Positions 28,144 through 36,887 of a stretch of DNA of 64,000 nt are shown piece by piece. Source of the stretch: Brevibacterium sediminis (GTDB taxonomy: Bacteria; Actinomycetota; Actinomycetes; Actinomycetales; Brevibacteriaceae); NCBI RefSeq assembly GCF_013623905.1, contig NZ_JABKDD010000011.1, forward strand, positions 1 to 64,000. Reading direction: 5' to 3'. Every line of letters starts with the position of its first letter. Position 1 is the first letter of the stretch. The notes under the pieces are model-generated. The model made no database searches, was not told the DNA's origin, and was given only the letters and a program-made list of their open reading frames with translations. A program made the translations under genes and the position numbers.

Positions 28144-29535
28144 TCACCAGTCGCTGGGCGTCAGAGCCGCCGCAGATGCTGGGTTTCGCAGGTCGTGGAG
28201 GAAAGCTTGCGCCCAGCGGCGGACGTCGAAGGCGTCGACGGTGTCGGCCATCGCATCCATGCGCCTCCGAGCCTCGTCTTCACTGAGCGTGGCCGCGTGA
28301 TGGATGGCCGCCTTCAGGCCGGCCCTGTCATGGGGATTGACGATGATGGCCTGGTCGAGTTCTTCGGCGGCTCCGGCGAATTCGGAGAGGACGAGTGCAC
28401 CGCCCCTGCCTCGGCGGGCAGTGGCGAATTCCTTGGCCACGAGGTTCATCCCGTCCCGCAGGGAGGTGACGAGCAGGATGTCGGCGGCCAGGTACAGAGC
28501 GACGGCTTCCTCTGTCGAATGTGAGTGGTGGGAGTAGTGGATGACATCGCCGCCGAGAGTGGAGAACCTCCCATTGATGCGCCCGACCGTATGTTCGACC
28601 TCATCGCGCAGGTCCTGGTAGGCGCGCACGCCTTCACGCGAGGGGACTGCGATCTGTGCGAGACAGGTTCCCTGCGCATCGAGGATTCCGTCGTCGATCA
28701 GCTCCTCGAAGGCCCACAGCCGGTGCAGGATTCCCTTCGAATAGTCGAGGCGATCCACCCCGATCATGAGGGTGGCGGGATCGCCCAGGTCACGGCGAAA
28801 GCATCGGGCCATCTCTTGTACCGCCGGGGATTCGGCCGCGGCCCGGATCTCATCGACGTCGATCGAGATCGGGTACGAGCCGACGCGGCCGCGAAGTTCC
28901 TCGGGATCCATACCCAGCAGCTTCTGCATAGCCTGGCGGGCCTTAGCGGCATCGGCCTCTCGCTGGAGACCGATAACATCGGCCCCGAGCAGGCCGCGGA
29001 GGATTTCGTCACGCCAGGGCAGCTGGGCCATCTGCTCGACGGGAGGGAACGGAATATGGCAGAAGTATCCGATCCGGATGTCCGGTCGTTGAGCGCGGAT
29101 CATCGCCGGTACGAGCTGGAGGTGGTAATCGTGTACCCAGACTGTCGCCCCAGTCTCGGCGGCCTCGACCGCGGCCTGTGCGAATCGCGCGTTGACTTCC
29201 CGATAGGCCCGCCACCATGAGCGGTGGTACTGCGGTGCGACGATGAGGTCGTGGTGCAGCGGCCATAGGGTAGCGTTGCAGAATCCCTCATAGTACTGCT
29301 GATGTTCGTCATGGCTGAGCGAGACGGGGACGAGGCTCATCCCGTCGAAGTCGAAGGGCTCGAGGCTGTCGTCATGTGTGTTCGCCCAGCCGACCCAGGC
29401 TCCGGCTTGCTCGCGCACCACGGGAGCCACGGCTGAGACCAGCCCGCCGGGCGAGGCTTCCCACGCCCCGTCGATGCGGTCGACGGGGAGGCGATTGGCC
29501 ACCACGACGAAAGCATGGCGGTCAGTTCCCATCAT
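28144..29535 (-). CDS. otsA: Trehalose-6-phosphate synthase
   Basis: A GT20 glycosyltransferase of 463 residues that makes trehalose-6-phosphate from UDP-glucose (or another NDP-glucose) and glucose-6-phosphate. It has the N-terminal VVVANRLPVDR, WVHDYHLQLVPAMIRA, the donor-site region GVDRLDYSKGI, and SLRDGMNLVAKEF. It is cytosolic and serves osmotic and stress protection and mycolate-type envelope sugars in some actinobacteria. No otsB phosphatase gene is adjacent. The start at 29535 is a tandem ATG-ATG after a weak purine-rich AGAAGAGAAG site. Confidence 0.94.
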   Translation of the reverse strand: MMGTDRHAFVVVANRLPVDRIDGAWEASPGGLVSAVAPVVREQAGAWVGWANTHDDSLEPFDFDGMSLVPVSLSHDEHQQYYEGFCNATLWPLHHDLIVAPQYHRSWWRAYREVNARFAQAAVEAAETGATVWVHDYHLQLVPAMIRAQRPDIRIGYFCHIPFPPVEQMAQLPWRDEILRGLLGADVIGLQREADAAKARQAMQKLLGMDPEELRGRVGSYPISIDVDEIRAAAESPAVQEMARCFRRDLGDPATLMIGVDRLDYSKGILHRLWAFEELIDDGILDAQGTCLAQIAVPSREGVRAYQDLRDEVEHTVGRINGRFSTLGGDVIHYSHHSHSTEEAVALYLAADILLVTSLRDGMNLVAKEFATARRGRGGALVLSEFAGAAEELDQAIIVNPHDRAGLKAAIHHAATLSEDEARRRMDAMADTVDAFDVRRWAQAFLHDLRNPASAAALTPSDW

Positions 29536-29616
29536 CTTCTCTTCTTCTCGTGCCGCCGGGACGGATCGTACCGGCACGCTGACTTCTGGGGCATGAGATC
29601 TGAAAGCATTGCCGAA

Positions 29617-29643
29617 GGGCGGAGGCGGACAGTGCCTCCGCCC
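29617..29643 (-). terminator. Terminator of CsbD-like gene
   Basis: GGGCGGAGGC and GCCTCCGCCC form a perfect 10-bp stem with a 7-base loop, 15 bases after the CsbD-like stop codon and before otsA on the minus strand. It separates the two genes. Confidence 0.65.
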
Positions 29644-29657
29644 TCCAGCCGCGTCCC

Positions 29658-29873
29658 TCAGTCCTCCGGTGAGTCCTTGAGTGAGTCCTTGACGCCCTTC
29701 AGCGAGTCCTTGGTGTCGTCGCCGACCTGCTTGATCTTGCCCTTGGCCGCGTCCGTCCTGCCTTCGACTTCGAGGCCTTTGTCGTCGGTGACCTTGCCTG
29801 CAGCGGTCTTCGCTTTGCCCTTGAGCTCTTCAGCCTTGTCAGAGACTTTGTCGGTCTTGTCGTCGGAATCCAT
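29658..29873 (-). CDS. CsbD-like stress protein
   Basis: A 71-residue, lysine- and aspartate-rich protein of the CsbD type, with repeated K-G-K-x-K-x-A-A-G-K segments (DKAEELKGKAKTAAGKVTDD). CsbD proteins are small, helical, general-stress-induced proteins of unknown molecular role. I chose the ATG at 29873 with AAAGGACG upstream; the longer frame to 29930 extends into the promoter. A TetR-type palindrome at 29930-29945 lies just upstream and matches the site in front of the neighbouring TetR gene. Confidence 0.85.
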   Translation of the reverse strand: MDSDDKTDKVSDKAEELKGKAKTAAGKVTDDKGLEVEGRTDAAKGKIKQVGDDTKDSLKGVKDSLKDSPED

Positions 29874-29929
29874 GATTCGTCCTTTCGCAGAGATCGGGGT
29901 GGACGTACTGCTCTGTCGAGCGCTATTCA

Positions 29930-29945
29930 TGTTTACGGTGTAATC
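29930..29945. promoter_or_regulatory. TetR operator in front of CsbD-like gene
   Basis: TTACGGTGTAA is an imperfect 5-1-5 palindrome within TGTTTACGGTGTAATC. The 16-base sequence is identical to the one at 30096-30111 except for one A/G change. It lies 57 bases before the CsbD-like start. Confidence 0.6.
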
Positions 29946-30095
29946 AACCTAGCAGATCGGGTTTTCGCTGCGCAATAGATCAGGCGAGCCGGGCGCATCG
30001 GAGCTCAGCGATGCGGCTTCGGCAGGACGGGACGGTTGGCGAATGGCCCTTGCGCGAGGGATCTGTGGAGAGTGAAAACTTAGTCATCCATGAGG

Positions 30096-30118
30096 TGTTT
30101 ACAGTGTAATCGTATTAT
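30096..30118 (+). promoter_or_regulatory. TetR operator and -10 box of TetR gene
   Basis: The perfect palindrome TTACAGTGTAA (5-1-5) sits in TGTTTACAGTGTAATC, directly before a TATTAT -10 box at 30113-30118. A repressor bound here would cover the promoter of the TetR gene at 30206, giving autoregulation. Confidence 0.6.
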
Positions 30119-30205
30119 GAGGGGATCTCTCGACGTGTCGGAACAAGCGAGTAGACTGGCGGTGAAAGCCGCCCGGTCTGCGACATCTCCGACGAGGAAA
30201 GGGGA

Positions 30206-30868
30206 GTGCGCGTGGTTCAGCAGCGACTCGACCGTACCCAGGTCGTCGAGTCGGCGATCGCCTTCGTCGATGCCTGCGGTCTCAGCGAACTCACGATGCG
30301 TCGCCTCGGAACGGCCTTGGACGTAGAGGCGATGGCACTGTATCGGCACGTCTCCGGGCGCGCGGACCTTCTCGAGGCCATGGTTGATGAGCTCATCGAC
30401 GGTCTCTTCGATGACGATCTCATGACCGAGGACTCCCATTCGTGGGAGGAATACCTGCAGCGTGTCGCCAATGCCACGCGCAATCTGGCTATCGAGCATC
30501 CGCGGATCTTCCCGCTCATCGCCACGCAGCCGCCTCAGGCCCCCTGGCTGCGTCCACCGTTGCGCAGTGTGCGCTGGGTCGAGGACTTCCTGTCCTCGTT
30601 GCAGCGCTTCGGATTCGCCGACGCCGAGGCGGTGGCCGCATACAAGGCCTTCACGAGTTTCCTCGTCGGCGCGCTTCTGCTCCAGGCGGCCTCCCTGAAC
30701 CCGGAGGTCATCGGAGACGAGGAGGACTCCTCCGTTGGCGGCGACCTCGGCGAGTATCCTACGGTGCGGCGATTGCAGGGCCTGCTGATGGAAGACCATG
30801 CTCAGCGCGAGTTCGACGATGCCCTCGACGATCTCATCGAGCGGATCCGCACCAGCACACAGGCCTGA
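30206..30868 (+). CDS. TetR-family regulator (TetR_C_1 type)
   Basis: A 220-residue repressor with helix-turn-helix LTMRRLGTALDVEAMALYRHV near residues 30-50 and a tetracycline-repressor-like C-terminal domain (IFPLIATQPPQAPWLRPP). Start codons at 30206 (GTG) and 30212 (GTG) both have purine-rich sites. Two matching palindromes, one in its own promoter and one before the CsbD-like gene, define a likely two-target regulon. The inducer is unknown. It is transcribed in the same direction as the DoxX-like gene but 102 bases apart. Confidence 0.9.
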   Translation: MRVVQQRLDRTQVVESAIAFVDACGLSELTMRRLGTALDVEAMALYRHVSGRADLLEAMVDELIDGLFDDDLMTEDSHSWEEYLQRVANATRNLAIEHPRIFPLIATQPPQAPWLRPPLRSVRWVEDFLSSLQRFGFADAEAVAAYKAFTSFLVGALLLQAASLNPEVIGDEEDSSVGGDLGEYPTVRRLQGLLMEDHAQREFDDALDDLIERIRTSTQA

Positions 30869-30970
30869 GAACCACTGCCACCGGAGTTGACAGCATCTGT
30901 TGCTGTGGCGTGCCTGCGCACTCACGGATAGTCTTGGCTCAGTGACGATCCGATAACAAAGGAGCAGGAT

Positions 30971-31399
30971 ATGAAACTCAGCACCGCACTTCTGCGCGCA
31001 GTCCCCGGCGCTTTCATTCTCAACTCGGGCATCGGCAAGCTCGGCCTCGACGAAGAATCCGCCGCCGGACTCCAGCAGATGGCCGCCAACGGTGTGCCCA
31101 TGGTCGAGAACATGACCCCTGCCCAGTTCGGGAAGTTCCTCTCCTACGGTGAGATCGCCGTCGGCTCCGCCCTGCTGCTGCCGTTCGTGCCAACCCGCAT
31201 CGCCGGTGCCGCGCTGACGACCTTCGCCGCCGGCCTCGTCGCGAACTACTTCTCCATCGATGCGATGACCAAGGACGACGGCATCCGCCCCTCCGAGGAC
31301 GGCACCGCCGTGGCCAAGGACACTTGGCTGGCCGCAATCGGTCTGGCCCTCCTCATCTCCGGCGGCAGCAAGAAGCAAAAGAAGAGCGTTAAGAAGTAA
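30971..31399 (+). CDS. DoxX-like membrane protein
   Basis: A 142-residue protein with about four hydrophobic segments, beginning TALLRAVPGAFILNSGIGKLGL, resembling small DoxX-family membrane proteins of actinobacteria. It ends with a very basic tail (KKQKKSVKK). The role is unknown; DoxX proteins are linked to redox/thiol stress in mycobacteria. AAAGGAG precedes the ATG. The stop TAA overlaps the ATG of the histidine kinase by one base, so the two may be cotranscribed. Confidence 0.7.
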   Translation: MKLSTALLRAVPGAFILNSGIGKLGLDEESAAGLQQMAANGVPMVENMTPAQFGKFLSYGEIAVGSALLLPFVPTRIAGAALTTFAAGLVANYFSIDAMTKDDGIRPSEDGTAVAKDTWLAAIGLALLISGGSKKQKKSVKK

Positions 31400-33132
31400 T
31401 GACGTCCCTCCCGGCCCCACCACGGCGGGGCCGGGAGCGATTCCGGGTTCGCCGAGGCGGAACCCTGGCGAGGCGCCTCTTCCTCGTCCAGCTCGTCCTC
31501 ATCGTCCTCGTCTGCACCGCGCTGTCGGTGACGAGCTACGTGACGACGCTGAACAACATCCGGCACGCCACCGGCGAGCGGGTCCTGTCCATCGCCGAGA
31601 CGCTGGCCCACGATCCCTTCGTCACCGAGGCTGTGACCGGGGACGATCCCTCCGCCCGGCTGCAGCCCTACGCACTGACCGTCATCGATTTCGCCGAGGT
31701 GGATTTCGTGACGATCATGGACCGCGACGGCACGCGCTACACCCACCCCGATCCCGAACAGCTGGGCAAGACCTACCTCGGCAGCAGGGCCAAAGCCCTC
31801 TCAGGGCAGACCGAGACCGAGGAATACGTGGGCACGCTCGGCCCGTCGGTGCGCGCGATCGTGCCGATCACAGACGCCGATGGCGAGGTCACCGCCATGG
31901 TCGCCGTGGGCGTGACGCTCGAGACCCTGTCGGTGGCGCAGGCGGCCTCCCTGCCGCAGATCATCCTCGTCGGCCTCGCCGCGCTCGCCCTCGGCGGACT
32001 CGGCTCCTGGCTACTCGCCCGCTACCTGCGCCGTGTCACCCTCGGCTATGGTCCGGAGGAGCTGCGCCGTCTGTTCGCGTTCTACGATTCGGCCCTGCAT
32101 TCCCTGCGCGAGGGCCTCATCCTCGCCGACGATTCCGGTCGGCTCGTCCTCTACAACGACGAGGCCGCGTCCCTGCTCGGCCTGCCCAAGGTGGAGGAAT
32201 CGACGCCGATCTCCCTCGCCGAGGTGGCCCTGCCAGAATCTGTCCGCGACCTTCTGACGACCGGTCGGGTCGCCGTCGACGAAATCCACTTCACCGAGGA
32301 CCGAGTCCTCGTCATCAGTCAGAAACAGGCCCGGCAGCCGCGCGGCGGGCGCGATGAAGGCGGAACGGTCGCGACCCTGCGCGATCGCACGGACATCCAG
32401 GAGCTCACCGGTGAGCTGGCAACGATGACGACTCTGTCCGAGGCTCTGCGTGCGCAGACTCATGAACATGCCAACCGTTTGCACACGGTCTCCACTCTTA
32501 TCGAACTCGGCCGGGTGCAGGAGGCGCTGGACTTCGCGGTCAAGGACGAGCAGGAATCGCAGCGGCTGACGGATTCCTTCGTCGCCTCACTCGACGAGCC
32601 ATTCATCACCGCGCTCATGATCGGCAAGGCCGCGCAGGCCAATGAGCGCGGCATCGAACTCACCGTCACCGCCACCGGCGAACTCCCTCCCGAACGACTC
32701 GATGCTCGCGACCTCGTCACCGTTGCCGGCAATCTTCTCGACAATGCTTTCGACGCGGTCGCGGACTCGGATGAGAAGCACGTGTGGGCGGACTTCGTCG
32801 CCGCTGACGGGGAGCTCATCATCACCATCGCCGATTCCGGTGCCGGAGTTGCGGGGGAGGACATCGATGCGCTCTTCCACCTCGGCGCCTCGGCGAAACC
32901 CGAGGTCGGGGGAGTGGGACGGCACGGATTCGGGCTCGTCTTGGTTCGGCAGGCGGTGAGCCGCCTCGGCGGACATATCGATGTCGATTCCGATGGCGGT
33001 GCGATCTTCACGGTGACGCTTCCACTGGGGGACATCGACGCGGCCGGCGATTACGATTCTTCGGAGAGCCACACCACGGATGGTGAGGATTCGAGTCAGG
33101 ATCGGGCGGAAGGAGACTCACGTGAGCGATGA
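31399..33132 (+). CDS. CitA/DcuS-type sensor histidine kinase
   Basis: A 577-residue membrane kinase. A helix near residues 28-50 and a second near 190-212 flank an extracytoplasmic sensor domain of about 140 residues of the citrate/malate type. A PAS domain (225-320), the phosphoacceptor LRAQTHEHANRLHTVSTLI, and an HATPase with GNLLDNAFDAV, ADSGAGV and GRHGFGLVLV follow. It likely senses an external di- or tricarboxylate. The response-regulator GTG lies inside its last codons (11-base overlap). The nearby dctA-like gene is a likely target. Confidence 0.93.
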   Translation: MTSLPAPPRRGRERFRVRRGGTLARRLFLVQLVLIVLVCTALSVTSYVTTLNNIRHATGERVLSIAETLAHDPFVTEAVTGDDPSARLQPYALTVIDFAEVDFVTIMDRDGTRYTHPDPEQLGKTYLGSRAKALSGQTETEEYVGTLGPSVRAIVPITDADGEVTAMVAVGVTLETLSVAQAASLPQIILVGLAALALGGLGSWLLARYLRRVTLGYGPEELRRLFAFYDSALHSLREGLILADDSGRLVLYNDEAASLLGLPKVEESTPISLAEVALPESVRDLLTTGRVAVDEIHFTEDRVLVISQKQARQPRGGRDEGGTVATLRDRTDIQELTGELATMTTLSEALRAQTHEHANRLHTVSTLIELGRVQEALDFAVKDEQESQRLTDSFVASLDEPFITALMIGKAAQANERGIELTVTATGELPPERLDARDLVTVAGNLLDNAFDAVADSDEKHVWADFVAADGELIITIADSGAGVAGEDIDALFHLGASAKPEVGGVGRHGFGLVLVRQAVSRLGGHIDVDSDGGAIFTVTLPLGDIDAAGDYDSSESHTTDGEDSSQDRAEGDSRER

Positions 33133-33823
33133 TGCCGCGCTGCGGGTGCTCATCGTCGAAGACGATCCGATGACGGCGCAGGCGCACGCGGACTTCGTGG
33201 CCCGGGTGCCCGGGTTCGAGGTCGTCGGAACGTGCCTGGGCGGGCACGAGGCGATCGAACGCTTCGACGAACTCGCCGCGGCCGGGACGCCAGTCGATAT
33301 CGTCCTCCTCGACATGAACCTCACGGATTCGCACGGCCTCGAGGTCGCCGGGCGGCTGAACTCGCGCGGTCAGGACGTCGATATCATCGCGATCACCGCG
33401 GTGCGGCACCTGCAGGTCATCCGTTCGGCGATCTCGTCGGGCATCACCCAGTACCTCATCAAGCCGTTCACCTTCGCGGCGTTCAAGGAGAAGTTGGAGA
33501 ACCAGCGCGAGTTTCGGCGCGGACTCAGCGGATCGGGGTCGTTGGCGACTCAGGCCTCGGTGGACAATGCGCTCTCGGCCCTGCGGTCGGTATCGTCGAC
33601 GACTCTGCCGAAGGGGCTCATCGCCGAGACCTTGGAGGCCGTGTCCGCCTTCGTTCGTGATTCCACGGTTCCGGTCTCCGCCACCGAGGTGGGGCGGCGG
33701 CTTGATCTGTCCAGGGTCACCGTGCGCCGGTACTTGGAGCACCTTGTCTCGACGAAGCAGGCGATCAAGCAGCCTCGGCACGGGACTCCGGGGCGACCGG
33801 AGTACGAGTACCGGTGGGTGTGA
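33116..33823 (+). repeat. Long direct repeat, copy 1
   Basis: This 708-base unit matches 49472-50179 in the same orientation. The match starts at ACTCACGTG, 6 bases before the start codon, and stops at the stop codon. The encoded proteins differ at 8 of 233 positions. Offset is 16,356 bp. Confidence 0.9.
33122..33823 (+). CDS. CitB/DpiA-type response regulator, copy 1
   Basis: A 233-residue response regulator. The receiver domain has acidic VEDDP, a phosphorylated aspartate in IVLLDMNLTDSHG, and the TYLIKPF-type lysine motif (here QYLIKPF). The C-terminal half has a helix-turn-helix (VSATEVGRRLDLSRVTVRRYLEH), as in the CitB/DctR class. The GTG start has GGAGG-like AAGGAGACTCAC in front and overlaps the kinase gene. 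It should be phosphorylated by the kinase at 31399 and activate transport or catabolism of organic acids. A near-identical copy lies at 49478. Confidence 0.94.
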   Translation: MSDDAALRVLIVEDDPMTAQAHADFVARVPGFEVVGTCLGGHEAIERFDELAAAGTPVDIVLLDMNLTDSHGLEVAGRLNSRGQDVDIIAITAVRHLQVIRSAISSGITQYLIKPFTFAAFKEKLENQREFRRGLSGSGSLATQASVDNALSALRSVSSTTLPKGLIAETLEAVSAFVRDSTVPVSATEVGRRLDLSRVTVRRYLEHLVSTKQAIKQPRHGTPGRPEYEYRWV

Positions 33824-34259
33824 GGGCACTTCAAGCTGTCGCTGACTGACCCGTCGGTGAGTTCACAGAACTTAACGGAGCTGACGGATTTCTCCACGAA
33901 GTCATAAAGCGCAATATTGCATTTCTGTCATCAGTGGACTTGTCATGAAATTTCAATGAATAAGTGGATGCCTGACCGAACTCTATTCAAGAGCTCGGTG
34001 ACTGCCTACATATAGCCCCAGATCAGGGGGCAGTGTGTGCTCTGGTTCCCGTCTGCATCAAACATATTTCCTTGTGGCATCTGTCCGCATCGTGAGTATG
34101 ACGATTTTGCAATATAACGGAACGATAACGTTGTGAATGACGGAATGATTACTCATAGATGATTCCGTATCGTTGTGTGCGATCTGCCAGGAAACTGCAT
34201 GTTTCCGTCCAGGCTGCTGTCTGCGATTGATCAGGAACGATGAACCGATATGGAGGACT
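33824..34259 (+). other. 436-base AT-richer gap before surface protein A
   Basis: No gene is visible. The stretch is AT-richer than its surroundings and holds an inverted repeat, ACGGAATGAT (34140-34149) and ATGATTCCGT (34159-34168) with one mismatch. It also holds the element TGTGGC-NN-CTGTC-NN-CAT at 34073-34090, which recurs before the VWA adhesin. It probably carries a regulated promoter and a long leader for the surface protein. Confidence 0.6.
34073..34090 (+). promoter_or_regulatory. Element shared with VWA adhesin promoter region
   Basis: TGTGGC, two bases, CTGTC, two bases, CAT. All 14 fixed positions recur at 54731-54748, also in an intergenic region upstream of an LPRTG surface protein on the same strand. 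The function is unproven. Confidence 0.35.
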
Positions 34260-36746
34260 ATGAAGATGCTCGGAGGTCGACCCTCGACCGGCCGCAAGAT
34301 CGCTGTGGGCGCGGTGGCTGCCACGACCGCAGTGGGGCTGACCCTGTTGACGACGTCACCAGGTGCAGCCGATGAAAAGAACCCGAAGGAGGATTCAGAG
34401 GCTCTCGGGCAGCTGATCGATGCGGACCTGCTGTCCGAAGATGCCGTCGATGCGCTCTCGGCCTACAGCAGTTCTCCTTCCAGTGAAGCGGAAGACAGCA
34501 CACCGCTGAACCTGGAAGTGCTGCAGTCCCTCGGGCTCGAACTTCCGGGAATCGACCTCCCGCTCATCAGCAGTGAGGGTGGCGACGGTCTTCTCGAACT
34601 CGGCGAGGCCGGTGCGCTCAACTCCTACGGACGCGCTGCTTCCGGCAACGCGGCCAAGGCCAGTGCCGGAGCCGTGGGCGAGGACGGTGCACTCAACCTC
34701 GATGACGTCAACAACGGCGATTTCGGCAATGCCAAAGTCGATCTGACATCGCTCCTGGGGCAGCTGAACCTCGACGGTGTCACTGACCAGATCGTCGACG
34801 AGCTCAGCCTCGAACTGGGTGCGGTCGGGTCGACCGCCGAGAGCGATGGCAAGACCACCGACTCCGAGTATGTCGTCGCCGACGGAACGCTCACCGTCTC
34901 CAGCCCTGCTGTGGGCGGCCTTTCCGATGAACTCACCAAAGCCGTCGACGGAGTCGGCGGTTCCCTCGACGACGCGATCGGCGAAGAGGGACTCGTGGAC
35001 GAGCTGTCCGGACTCGGACTCGACGTCGATGCGGGGCTCGCCTCTGTCAAGATCGGCGGAGAAGACACGAAGGTCTCCGTCGACACCGGCGATGCGCTCA
35101 ACAGCGTCGTCGAGAACGTCGTCAACAAGAAGCTCGAGGACGAATCGGGCATCGTCTCGATCGACTTGGCCAACGGCGACATCAAGATCGACCTCGCCAA
35201 GGTCGTGAAGGGTGCCGACGGTGAGGACCTCAACGGTCTGGATCCGAACACTCAGGTGCTGACCAGCGATACGATCTCGAAGATCACCGACGCCGTCGCA
35301 GACGCCCTCGGTGCACTGTCGGGTCGGGTCAATGAGACTCTGACCGATGCACTCAACGATGTGCATCTCAACATCGCGTTGCCCGCGAACATCACAGCTG
35401 CGGGTATCCCTGCGGCTGACGGCAAGGTCACCGTGGATGCCACGCTGGGTCAGCTGGCTGGCACGGACGATTCCGAGCCTGTCGTCGACACCGACCTCTC
35501 GCTGGCCGGCGTTCCTGTCGGCACTGTGGTCAACGCCATCACCGGACCGGTGGTCCAGGCGGTCCTCGGAGTCACGAAGCCGATCATCGGGGGAGTCCTC
35601 GACTCGACGACCGAAGAGACAACCGATGCTGTCACCGGCATCGTCGACCCTGTCCTGGACGGACTCGAACCTGTCCTCAGCGGTCTTAACGAGGTTGTCG
35701 ACCTCACGATCAATGAGCAGTCGCCCAACCCCTCGAGCGAAGGAGCCTCTGCTCAGTCCTCGTTGGAGTCGAGCCGAGTCGATGGCAACAACGGCCCCGG
35801 GTTCACCGTCAACGCTGTGAGCCTGGAACTGCTTCCCGAATCCGATGCGATCGATGTCAACCTCGCTTCGTCCTCGGTCCGTGCGACCGCTGACGATGCC
35901 CCAGGCGACGACGATGCAGACGCGGACGACAGCGCTGCCGCCGATCAGGACGATTCGGCCGATGCCGATTCTTCATCTGATCCCGACGCAGCTGCTGACC
36001 CGGACGCCTCGGCTGCTGATGATGCCGACTCGAACGTCAACGTGAACGCTGCGGCTTCGGCCTCGGCTTCCGCTGACGCCGACGACGATTCGAACCCTGC
36101 CGCACAGGCAGCGTCAGAGGCAGCCGCCGATGACGATGCCAACGACTCAGCATCGGCGGAGGCCGACGCGAGCGCGGAAGCGGCTGCCGAATCGGCTGCC
36201 ACCGAGGATGCGTCATCGAACACCTCAGCTGATTCGACCTCTGATCCGAACGCCTCGTCGCAGCAGGCATCGAACGCCGCTGCAAACGCGGACAACTCGG
36301 ATTCGACGAACGCTGATTCCTCGGCTGCCGCCGATGCCGATCCGGCTGCAGCAGCATCGGTGGCATCGACTGCCGATTCGTCCAACGAGGCTTCGGTTGA
36401 GGCCGCGGCCAATGCCGACGATTCGGCTGAGGCAGACTCGACCGACGAGGCAGACGCTTCCGCATCGTCCGATGACAACGCAGATGGTGCAGAGACCAGC
36501 GCGTCGGCTGACGGCGACGAATCAGACACCTCGTCCGATGAGAACGCCTCTGCCGCTGCAAGCGCTTCGGCTGACGTCGAAGCCGGCGCAGATGCGGACG
36601 CTTCGGGCAGCAGCGACGGCGGAGACCTGCCGAGGACAGGTGCCGAAGGCACTATGGCCATGGCCGGACTCGCGGCGCTGTTGATCGCCGGTGGCGCGGC
36701 AGCGGTCTACGCGGCTCGCCGTCACCGCAACCGCGGCGGCCTCTGA
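34260..36746 (+). CDS. LPRTG-anchored acidic surface protein A
   Basis: An 828-residue exported protein. It has a signal peptide (residues 1 to about 37, ending near SPGAADEKN), a 500-residue domain of repeated L-D-V and A-V-D motifs that resembles choice-of-anchor-G-type surface proteins, then an Ala/Ser/Asp-rich low-complexity stalk (about 545-785). The sorting signal is LPRTG at residue 790, followed by a hydrophobic helix and RRHRN tail. GGAGG precedes the ATG. The stalk resembles Sdr-like adhesin stalks. It is related to surface protein B. No sortase gene is in the window. Confidence 0.85.
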   Translation: MKMLGGRPSTGRKIAVGAVAATTAVGLTLLTTSPGAADEKNPKEDSEALGQLIDADLLSEDAVDALSAYSSSPSSEAEDSTPLNLEVLQSLGLELPGIDLPLISSEGGDGLLELGEAGALNSYGRAASGNAAKASAGAVGEDGALNLDDVNNGDFGNAKVDLTSLLGQLNLDGVTDQIVDELSLELGAVGSTAESDGKTTDSEYVVADGTLTVSSPAVGGLSDELTKAVDGVGGSLDDAIGEEGLVDELSGLGLDVDAGLASVKIGGEDTKVSVDTGDALNSVVENVVNKKLEDESGIVSIDLANGDIKIDLAKVVKGADGEDLNGLDPNTQVLTSDTISKITDAVADALGALSGRVNETLTDALNDVHLNIALPANITAAGIPAADGKVTVDATLGQLAGTDDSEPVVDTDLSLAGVPVGTVVNAITGPVVQAVLGVTKPIIGGVLDSTTEETTDAVTGIVDPVLDGLEPVLSGLNEVVDLTINEQSPNPSSEGASAQSSLESSRVDGNNGPGFTVNAVSLELLPESDAIDVNLASSSVRATADDAPGDDDADADDSAAADQDDSADADSSSDPDAAADPDASAADDADSNVNVNAAASASASADADDDSNPAAQAASEAAADDDANDSASAEADASAEAAAESAATEDASSNTSADSTSDPNASSQQASNAAANADNSDSTNADSSAAADADPAAAASVASTADSSNEASVEAAANADDSAEADSTDEADASASSDDNADGAETSASADGDESDTSSDENASAAASASADVEAGADADASGSSDGGDLPRTGAEGTMAMAGLAALLIAGGAAAVYAARRHRNRGGL

Positions 36747-36775
36747 AATAGATTGAGCCGCTGATCGCACCGGTC

Positions 36776-36815
36776 AGGTGGTGGGGTCGAAGTCGTCACT
36801 TCGCACCCGCCGCCT
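36776..36815 (+). terminator. Terminator after surface protein A
   Basis: Arms at 36776-36793 and 36798-36815 pair over 18 positions, with three non-Watson-Crick positions, around a CGTC loop. The hairpin begins 30 bases after the stop codon. Confidence 0.6.
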
Positions 36816-36887
36816 GGCCTCGTGCGTGAGACCCCCGGACGCGCCGGGGAAGACAGACGAAATGCCCGAGCAGAATCCGGATTCGTG

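Noticed and set aside
30080-31423. Long open frame on the minus strand (447 codons)
   Set aside because: It is antisense to the TetR and DoxX-like genes and both of their promoters; its product has no recognisable domain. Long antisense frames are expected in high-GC DNA.
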